Below, in pieces: positions 8,117 to 13,332 of a stretch of 13,332 nt of DNA. Source of the stretch: Deltaproteobacteria bacterium (GTDB taxonomy: Bacteria > Desulfobacterota_B > Binatia > UBA9968); the NCBI GenBank assembly GCA_005879255.1, contig VBKY01000269.1:1-13332 (forward strand), in the 5' to 3' direction. Under the pieces are notes generated by a model that worked only from the letters and a program-made list of their open reading frames with translations, ran no database searches and was not told the DNA's origin. The position numbers and the translations under genes are program-made. Each line of letters starts with the position of its first letter. The stretch's first letter is position 1.

Positions 8117-8758
8117 ATGATGAGCGAATCCCGTACGGTCTTTCTCGTGGATGACGATCCGTTCGTGCGAAGAGCGCTGACACGACTGATCAAGTCGGCC
8201 GGCTATACGGTGCAAGCGTTCGCGTCCGCGCGTGATTTTCTCGCTTACTGGCGCGCTACGGACGAAGGCCCGGCCTGCCTTGCTCTTGACGTTCGCATGC
8301 CCGGCCTAAGTGGGCTGGACCTCCAGCATGAATTACAGGCTGCGCACACGCTCCTTCCTATTATTTTTGTCACCGGTCATGGCGACATTCCAATGAGCGT
8401 GAAAGCGATGAAGGAGGGCGCCGTAGATTTCCTGCCCAAACCGGTAAAGGACAAGGACCTTTTAAGGGCGATTGACCAGGCCCTTACGCGGGCCAATCAT
8501 GATCACGCGGAGCGACGAGAACTCGAAGATATACAAAGGCGAGTAAAAAGCTTAACGCCCCGAGAGCGAGAAGTGATGACCTTAGCCGTCGGGTGTTTGT
8601 TGAACAAGCAAATTGCCTTCGAGCTGGGAACAGTCGAAAAGACCGTCAAGGTCCACCGCGCGCGCGTGATGGAAAAAATGGAAGTGCAATCGTTCGCCGA
8701 ACTAGTCCGCATCGCCGAACGCGTGAAAAATCGGCCGACCGCACAGAAAAGCGAGTAA
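8117..8758 (+). CDS. FixJ/NodW-family response regulator (REC + LuxR-type HTH)
   Basis: This 213-residue two-domain regulator is a DNA-binding transcription factor activated by phosphorylation. The receiver has the acidic pocket Asp12-Asp14 (LVDDD), phosphoacceptor Asp58 (LDVRMPG), Thr86 (FVTGHGD) and Lys108 (LPKPV), all as expected. A helical linker precedes a LuxR/GerE-type helix-turn-helix from Leu146 (LTPREREVM; LLNKQIAFELGTVEKTVKVH). The combination and length (FixJ proteins are about 205 residues) place it with FixJ/NodW/StyR regulators, which pair with PAS-containing kinases of the LAHELNQP type. The neighbouring kinases are therefore its most likely phosphodonors. It begins 66 bp after the third kinase, probably in the same transcript. 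A longer frame starts at GTG 8069, but the ribosome binding site favours ATG 8117. Target genes are unknown. Confidence 0.9.
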   Translation: MMSESRTVFLVDDDPFVRRALTRLIKSAGYTVQAFASARDFLAYWRATDEGPACLALDVRMPGLSGLDLQHELQAAHTLLPIIFVTGHGDIPMSVKAMKEGAVDFLPKPVKDKDLLRAIDQALTRANHDHAERRELEDIQRRVKSLTPREREVMTLAVGCLLNKQIAFELGTVEKTVKVHRARVMEKMEVQSFAELVRIAERVKNRPTAQKSE

Positions 8759-8842
8759 TCAGTGACAATCATCGGTCGGTGCGGGTTTACTGATAACTGT
8801 TTACAAATCACCTCTCGCTAATCACTTCTTTCCGCCTCTCCG

Positions 8843-8862
8843 TATTGGACTAAAGTCCAATA
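8843..8862. promoter_or_regulatory. Perfect 20-bp palindrome between the two response regulators
   Basis: TATTGGACTAAAGTCCAATA is a 9-bp perfect inverted repeat around AA. It lies in the 169-bp gap between the two regulator genes, 65 bp before the ATG of the second. FixJ/LuxR-type regulators bind dyad sites, so it could be an operator. A run of five T starts 7 nt beyond it (8869-8873), so a weak intrinsic terminator for the upstream operon is also possible, as is a dispersed intergenic repeat. The sequence alone does not decide. Confidence 0.45.
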
Positions 8863-8927
8863 TACACGTTTTTCTTCCTTCGCTAGATTCGCTCAGCACG
8901 GTCACGTTGCGTCTTCTATTATTATTA

Positions 8928-9356
8928 ATGCTCTCGACACGTGGGCAGAGACTTATTGTCTTGCAAAAACCCAAACCGCTTATTGCCATCGTGGATGACG
9001 ATCAATCCGTCTGCCGCGCTGTGAAGCGTCTGGTGCGGTCGTTGGCAATGGACGCAGAAACGTTCACCTCAGGGCAACAGTTTCTCGATCTGCTTGACGC
9101 CATGCCTTCGTTTCGGTCCGATTGTTTGATTCTCGATGTGCAAATGCCGGGAATGAACGGGCTCGAAGTTCAGGAGCGATTGACCAGAAGTGAAAACCCG
9201 GTTCCAGTGATCTTTATTACAGCGCACGACGCGGTCGGTATCCGCGAGAAAGCGCTTGCGGCTGGCGCGGTAGCCTTCCTGCGCAAACCGTTCAACGACG
9301 AGTTGTTGATCAAAACGATCCGCGAAGCCCTGAAGCGAAGCGCGGTCAAAGATTGA
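8928..9356 (+). CDS. Receiver-only response regulator (no output domain)
   Basis: This protein of about 142 residues consists of a single receiver domain. Relative to ATG 8928, the acidic pocket is Asp23-Asp25 (IVDDD), the phosphoacceptor Asp70 (LDVQMPG), then Thr98 (FITAHD) and Lys120 (LRKPF); all the conserved phosphotransfer residues are present. It ends after the receiver's last helix with no DNA-binding domain. It resembles the receiver half of FixJ-type regulators more than a CheY. Single-domain receivers can act as phosphate sinks, relay proteins or allosteric partners; here it could compete with the FixJ-like protein for the three kinases (inference). The start is uncertain: TTG 8907 and TTG 8961 are also in frame and none has a strong ribosome binding site. 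The 95 bp after its stop show no remnant of an HTH domain. Confidence 0.85.
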   Translation: MLSTRGQRLIVLQKPKPLIAIVDDDQSVCRAVKRLVRSLAMDAETFTSGQQFLDLLDAMPSFRSDCLILDVQMPGMNGLEVQERLTRSENPVPVIFITAHDAVGIREKALAAGAVAFLRKPFNDELLIKTIREALKRSAVKD

Positions 9357-9451
9357 GAGGCGCGTAGAGTATTAGCGCGATAAGAGAAAGATACAAATAT
9401 CTGACGGAAACGAGAAGAAAGCATTGGTGCGCGTTAGGAGAAAAAACGAAA

Positions 9452-11125
9452 ATGATCCTGTCAAAACATTTGGTTCAACATTGCCGGCGTGGCGTCGCGT
9501 GTTTAGCATCGGTTCTCGTCGGCATCTTGGTTTTGCAAACGACCTTTAGTTTGGCCGCACAGAGCGGCTACGAGTCGGTGCCAGTCCTCAGCGCGTCAAA
9601 AATCTTGCCGCCGGAGCTTTTGGCTGGACCCAACCACCACGTTCAGGAACGCGTCGTGAACGATGGCTTCCTGAATACTTACACGATCGATTCAAAGTTT
9701 GGTCAATTCAAAGCAGTATCGACGGCGTTGCTCCGGGAGCGCATCCAGGAAATCAATGCCATGGCGCAGATGGATAAACTCAAAGGTACTAAAGAGTACG
9801 GAACCGCGGTTAAGGAATCGGCCTTGTCGGCCATGGTGGCAGCGAAAGATATGGTGTTTCAACCGGTATCGACATTAAAGACGGCCGCGAGCGGTGTCGC
9901 GGTAGCATTCCGCCGCGCCGGGGACAGTGTCTTCGGCGCGAAACGCAGTGATGCCGAAGACAGCAAATTCAAGAACCTCATCGGATTTTCCAATTATAAA
10001 CGGGAGTACGCTTACGATCTCGGCGTCGATGTTTACTCGAGGAACGAAGTTCTCCAAGATCGACTCAACGAGATTTCTTGGGTGGGTTGGGCAGGCGGGC
10101 TCACGGTATCGGCAGCGATGGCTGCCGTGCCGGGAGGAGCGGGAATTGCCATGACCGCGATTGGAACGACCAGGCTTACACGGGAAATCGTCAAGAATCA
10201 GCCTCCGGCGGATCTAAGGCGCACGAATACGGAAAAACTCAAATCGATGGGAATCGATCCGTCCACGGTGGAGATGTTCATCAACGAGTCGATTTTCTCG
10301 CCGCGTGAGCAGACGATACTGGTTTCCGCGCTGGACGAAATGAAGGGCGTAGGCGATCGGGAAAGATTCGTGCAGCTGGCTGCGTTGACCAACAATGTGG
10401 ATATGGCTCGGTTTCGTCAGCGCCAGTCGGAGATGTATGCGGGCTATCACAAAGCGGTCTCGCCGCTCACGCAACTGGTCTCCGTGGGCCAGGTGCCTGC
10501 TGCACGAGCGAAAGACGGCGCTCTGGTGTTCAACTTTCCGATTGACTATCTGGTGTGGACCGATTCGCTGGCGCGGCTGGTTGCCAACACCGACAACCTG
10601 GCCAATCAACTCCCCGGGGTGACCCGAAAGGAGATGTGGATCACCGGTAGTTTGAGCCCGAAGGCGCGCACCGAGATGAAGCGGATGGGCTGGGTAACCT
10701 TCGAAAATGCTGAAACGTTGCTCGTTGCGCAGGATAAGTCGGTTCCGACGTACCGCAAGGAAGGCCAGCAACCGGACGCGACTGTGAAAATCCAAAGTAA
10801 GTCGATTGCGTTGGGCGCGGGTGTCAACTGGGGCGATGGCGTGCTCACCTATCAAGGCAAAGACTACCCAATTACCGTTTCGGGTTTAAGCCTGCTCGAT
10901 CTTGGTGTCTCCAATGTCAGTGCAACCGGAAAAGTTTATTTTCTCAACAAGGTTTCAGATTTCTCGGGAAATTATTTCGCCACACAGGCGACATTCGCAT
11001 TGGCCGGCGGCGGCGGTGAGATCGTGATGGCCAATGGCAACGGCGTATTCATTGCCGTGCAATCGGAGCAATCGGGGACTCGACTTACTTTGGGCGCGTC
11101 CGGGGTGGGCCTCAAGTTGAAGTAG
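9452..11125 (+). CDS. Exported conserved hypothetical protein with beta-rich C-terminal domain
   Basis: I do not recognise a characterised family for the whole 557-residue protein. Residues 1-36 look like a signal peptide (cleavage near LAA-QS), so it is periplasmic or envelope-bound. The middle is mainly helical and charged. It is interrupted by a Gly/Ala-rich hydrophobic segment at about 208-243 (WVGWAGGLTVSAAMA...) that could be a membrane-inserting hairpin or a second membrane span. The last 110 residues (about 446-557) look like a separate beta domain with GAGVNWGDGVLTYQGKDYPI, SGLSLLDLGVS and GNGVFIAV. This recalls EipA/DUF1134-like or YSC84-like envelope domains, but only loosely. AGGAG at 9436-9440 sits 11 nt before the ATG and supports the start. 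It follows the receiver gene by 95 bp. A regulatory link to the two-component genes is possible but unproven. Confidence 0.75.
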   Translation: MILSKHLVQHCRRGVACLASVLVGILVLQTTFSLAAQSGYESVPVLSASKILPPELLAGPNHHVQERVVNDGFLNTYTIDSKFGQFKAVSTALLRERIQEINAMAQMDKLKGTKEYGTAVKESALSAMVAAKDMVFQPVSTLKTAASGVAVAFRRAGDSVFGAKRSDAEDSKFKNLIGFSNYKREYAYDLGVDVYSRNEVLQDRLNEISWVGWAGGLTVSAAMAAVPGGAGIAMTAIGTTRLTREIVKNQPPADLRRTNTEKLKSMGIDPSTVEMFINESIFSPREQTILVSALDEMKGVGDRERFVQLAALTNNVDMARFRQRQSEMYAGYHKAVSPLTQLVSVGQVPAARAKDGALVFNFPIDYLVWTDSLARLVANTDNLANQLPGVTRKEMWITGSLSPKARTEMKRMGWVTFENAETLLVAQDKSVPTYRKEGQQPDATVKIQSKSIALGAGVNWGDGVLTYQGKDYPITVSGLSLLDLGVSNVSATGKVYFLNKVSDFSGNYFATQATFALAGGGGEIVMANGNGVFIAVQSEQSGTRLTLGASGVGLKLK

Positions 11126-11228
11126 GAAACAAATGGCAAGGGGCAAGTAGGCTAAGGTGGCGAGATTGTGTGTGCAGGTAGGTAAGCGGTGACGGGCTTC
11201 GATGCTTCCTACAGAAAGAGAAAGAGAT

Positions 11229-12485
11229 ATGAAATTACGATCTGTCTTTGTGCAAATCTTGGCGTGGCTCATGGTTGTTCTCCTGACTGTGCCGCCCGGC
11301 GTTATCGCCCAGCAGCAGCAGTCAGAGGCTGTTTTCAGACAGGAAGAATTGGATCAGATTTTAGCGCCTATCGCGCTGCACCCGGACCCGCTGATTTCGC
11401 AAATCTTGATGGCCTCGACCTATCCCTTGGAAGTCATCCAGGCCGATCGCTGGGCAAAACAAAATGCAAGTCTCAAGGGCGACGCACTGACCAAAGCGCT
11501 TGAAGCACAAGATTGGGATCCCAGCGTCAAATCCTTGGTCAATTTTCCTCAGGTGCTGACCATGATGAGCGAAAAGCTCGACTGGACGCAAAGACTCGGT
11601 GATGCGTTTTTGGCGGACCAAAAAAAGGTTCTGGACACGATCCAGAGCCTGCGGGCCAAGGCACAGGCGTCAGGGAATCTAAAGACAACCAAAGAACAGA
11701 CCGTGATCGTCGAGGAAAAGATCATCAAGATAGAGCCTGCCAACCCACAAGTCGTTTACGTACCGACCTATAACCCCACAGTGGTGTATGGCGCGTGGCC
11801 GTATCCGGCATCTCCACCGTACTACTACTATCCACCCGGTTACGTAGCTTCGTCGATGATGGCGTTCGGCGCGGGCATGGCCATGGGAGCGGCGTGGGGT
11901 TACGCATGGGGAAACAATGACTACAACGGCGGGAACGTCAAGATAGATAATAGCCGGAACACCAACATCAACAATAACATCGATCGCAGCAAATACCAGG
12001 GCGATAGGGGCAACTTTCAGCATAAACCCGAGCACCGCAAAGGAGTCTCCTATCGCGACCAGGGAACCTCCCAGAAGTTTAACCGCGCGAGCACCAACGA
12101 CGCGATTAAGTCGCGCGAACAGTTTCGCGGACGCGCCGAGCAGGGAAGACAGGATATCGGGCGCGGCGGCGTAAGCGATCGCGCCAGTGTCAGTGATCGC
12201 GCTGGACAAGGCGGGCTGGGTGACCGCGGTGGAGGTGGTCCGGGCGGCGACCGTGGCGGTGCGGGTAGCCGCGGAGGAGCCGGTGGCGCCAGCGCAAGCC
12301 AGCTCGGCGGCTCGGGAACTCGCGGCGGCGCTTTCAGCGGCGTCGACCGGGGCGGCAGCTCCGCGAGCAACTCCAGCTCGCGCGGCAGCGCCAGCCGGGG
12401 CAGCTCTGGCGGCGGTGGAGGTAGCAGAGGTGGCGGTGGTGGAGGTAGAGGTGGAGGCGGAGGCGGAGGCGGACGTCGCCGGTAG
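11229..12485 (+). CDS. DUF3300 family exported protein with Gly-rich tail
   Basis: The protein is 418 residues from ATG 11229. Residues 1-27 are a clean signal peptide (cleavage VIA-QQ). A DUF3300 domain follows at about 36-190, seen in LDQILAPIALHPDPLISQIL, the ASTYPLEVIQADRW segment and the signature PQVVYVPTYNPTVVYG from Pro173. A Tyr/Pro-rich stretch and a Gly/Ala/Met hydrophobic segment (about 208-228) come next, then an Asn-rich linker. The tail from about residue 313 is almost wholly Gly, Ser, Arg and Ala, ending in uninterrupted glycines and RRR. DUF3300 has no established function; the export signal points to the envelope. ATG 11202 would add nine charged residues before the signal peptide. 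ATG 11229 is preferred because a purine tract (11213-11227) lies just upstream and the signal peptide then starts with MKLR. It is followed 101 bp later by a DUF2950 gene, and I recall the two families occurring together. Confidence 0.88.
   Translation: MKLRSVFVQILAWLMVVLLTVPPGVIAQQQQSEAVFRQEELDQILAPIALHPDPLISQILMASTYPLEVIQADRWAKQNASLKGDALTKALEAQDWDPSVKSLVNFPQVLTMMSEKLDWTQRLGDAFLADQKKVLDTIQSLRAKAQASGNLKTTKEQTVIVEEKIIKIEPANPQVVYVPTYNPTVVYGAWPYPASPPYYYYPPGYVASSMMAFGAGMAMGAAWGYAWGNNDYNGGNVKIDNSRNTNINNNIDRSKYQGDRGNFQHKPEHRKGVSYRDQGTSQKFNRASTNDAIKSREQFRGRAEQGRQDIGRGGVSDRASVSDRAGQGGLGDRGGGGPGGDRGGAGSRGGAGGASASQLGGSGTRGGAFSGVDRGGSSASNSSSRGSASRGSSGGGGGSRGGGGGGRGGGGGGGGRRR
12408..12482 (+). repeat. 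GGN low-complexity tract encoding a polyglycine tail
   Basis: This tract consists almost entirely of GGC/GGT/GGA codons broken by AGC, AGA and CGT, and it encodes the Gly/Arg end of the DUF3300 protein. Synonymous codons are mixed rather than being a pure microsatellite, but slippage and length variation are plausible. The complementary strand gives a long proline-rich open frame that is an artefact of this composition. Confidence 0.7.
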
Positions 12486-12586
12486 TCACGCCGTTGAACG
12501 CGGTCGTGAGCGTCATTCGTACTCATAAATCATCAACAAACACGAGACACGCACGCGGTCACGACAAGATCAGGATGGAGGTATAA

Positions 12587-13332
12587 ATGAAAGTTCCAAA
12601 ACAAGAATCAAATACGCGAGCGTCCGTTTGGCAGCGCGTTCTTCCCGCGCTAGGAGTGGCGGCCTTGATCACCTTCGGGGTCAACCAGCTATGCTCCGCG
12701 GCCACGGCACAGCAAAAAAGTTTCTCGTCGGCCGAAGAGGCTGTCAAAGCAGCGATAGCAGCGGCGCGGAGCAATAACGACAAGGAACTGCTAGCGATCT
12801 TCGGAGCTCAAGCAAAAGAAATATTGTTTTCCGGCGACACAGTCGCCGACAAACAAAGGCGGGCGCAATTTATTGCTGCCTACGACGAAAAAAATCGCCT
12901 TGCGACAAAAGGGGAAGATACGATTTTGATCGTCGGCAAGCAGGAGTGGCCCTTCCCTATTCCGGTAGTGAAAAAAGGCCAATCCTGGGTTTTTGACACC
13001 GAAAAAGGCAAAGAAGAAATACTAAACCGCCGGATCGGTGAGAACGAACTGAACACGATTCAGGCGATGCTCGCCATCGTCGACGCCCAGCGCGAGTACG
13101 CGATCAAGGACCGCAACCGCGACGGTCTTCTGGAATATGCGCAGAAGTTCGTGAGCGATCCTGGAAAGAAAAACGGCCTGTATTGGTCCGCAAAGGAAGG
13201 TGAGCCCCAGAGTCCTCTCGGACCGATCATGATCCAATCGAGCAGTGAAGGTTATCGAGCCGCACCGCCTGCCTACGCACCCCATCCCTATCACGGCTAC
13301 TATTACCGAATTCTGACGGCCCAGGGAAAAGA
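12587..13332 (+). CDS. DUF2950 family exported protein (3' end beyond window)
   Basis: The frame stays open from ATG 12587 to the window end, giving 248 complete codons with no stop, so the C-terminus is missing. A good ribosome binding site, GGAGG at 12577-12581, lies 5 nt before the ATG. A signal peptide covers roughly residues 1-42 (hydrophobic core LPALGVAALITFGVNQL, cleavage near ATA-QQ). The mature part matches DUF2950: FSSAEEAVKAAIAAARSNND at the start, then LFSGD..AD, WPFPIPVVKKGQSWVFDT, INTIQA-type LNTIQAMLAIVDAQREYA, and GLYW near 205. A Tyr/Pro/His-rich insert (APPAYAPHPYHGYYYRIL) lies close to the break. Family members are usually around 300 residues, so roughly 50 should be missing. 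Function is not established. Export and the DUF3300 neighbour suggest a shared envelope role (inference). Confidence 0.85.
   Translation, partial: MKVPKQESNTRASVWQRVLPALGVAALITFGVNQLCSAATAQQKSFSSAEEAVKAAIAAARSNNDKELLAIFGAQAKEILFSGDTVADKQRRAQFIAAYDEKNRLATKGEDTILIVGKQEWPFPIPVVKKGQSWVFDTEKGKEEILNRRIGENELNTIQAMLAIVDAQREYAIKDRNRDGLLEYAQKFVSDPGKKNGLYWSAKEGEPQSPLGPIMIQSSSEGYRAAPPAYAPHPYHGYYYRILTAQGK

Noticed and set aside
427..9356. Novel defence or mobile signalling island
   Set aside because: There is no integrase, tRNA, nuclease, toxin or boundary repeat around the genes; the domains are standard two-component parts.
9357..9451. Possible remnant HTH domain or terminator after the receiver-only gene
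   Set aside because: Translation in all forward frames gives no LuxR-like residues, and the GCGCG repeats at 9361 and 9376 form only a weak stem with no T-tract.
11126..11228. Terminator or small gene between the 557-aa protein gene and the DUF3300 gene
   Set aside because: The stretch is G-rich with short GGCAAG/GTAGG repeats but has no stable stem plus T-run and no open frame with a ribosome binding site.
12050..12526. Proline-rich antisense open frame
   Set aside because: The polyproline is simply the complement of GGN glycine codons in the DUF3300 tail.

Overview
The window looks like chromosomal DNA of a free-living Gram-negative bacterium. It has mid-range to moderately high GC, dense genes all on the + strand, several signal peptides, periplasmic sensor domains and FixJ/LuxR-type signalling. 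Proteobacterial or a related phylum (for example Desulfobacterota or Methylomirabilota) fits best, but no marker gene fixes the taxon and this is inference. No tRNA, rRNA, CRISPR array, transposase or phage gene was seen.

Layout: (1) 1-426 is non-coding and repeat-rich. It has two copies of a CCCCG(t)CAGCTTGCTG hairpin-type repeat flanking a 78-bp MITE-like element with 15-bp imperfect terminal inverted repeats. (2) 427-8050 holds three consecutive hybrid-free sensor histidine kinases. The first two are tandem paralogs joined by a TAATG overlap. Each has an exported ABC-transporter-substrate-binding-like sensor domain, one transmembrane anchor, PAS domain(s) and a kinase core; the first has three PAS domains, the second one. 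The third kinase carries the same type of core behind a multi-pass MASE1 membrane domain and one PAS. (3) 8117-9356 holds two response regulators: a complete FixJ/NodW-like REC + LuxR-HTH protein and a receiver-only protein. A perfect 20-bp palindrome lies between them. (4) 9452-13332 holds three exported proteins: an uncharacterised 557-aa protein with a beta-rich C-terminal domain, a DUF3300 protein with a long Gly/Ser/Arg tail, and a DUF2950 protein cut by the window end.

Working model (inference): three kinases with different sensory inputs but nearly identical H-box and N-box sequences phosphorylate one FixJ-like DNA-binding regulator. The receiver-only protein could act as a competitor, phosphate sink or relay. 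The downstream envelope genes may be targets or just neighbours. The most notable point is this 3-kinase/2-receiver arrangement, with sensor modules exchanged on a duplicated catalytic core. I found no clearly unprecedented system.
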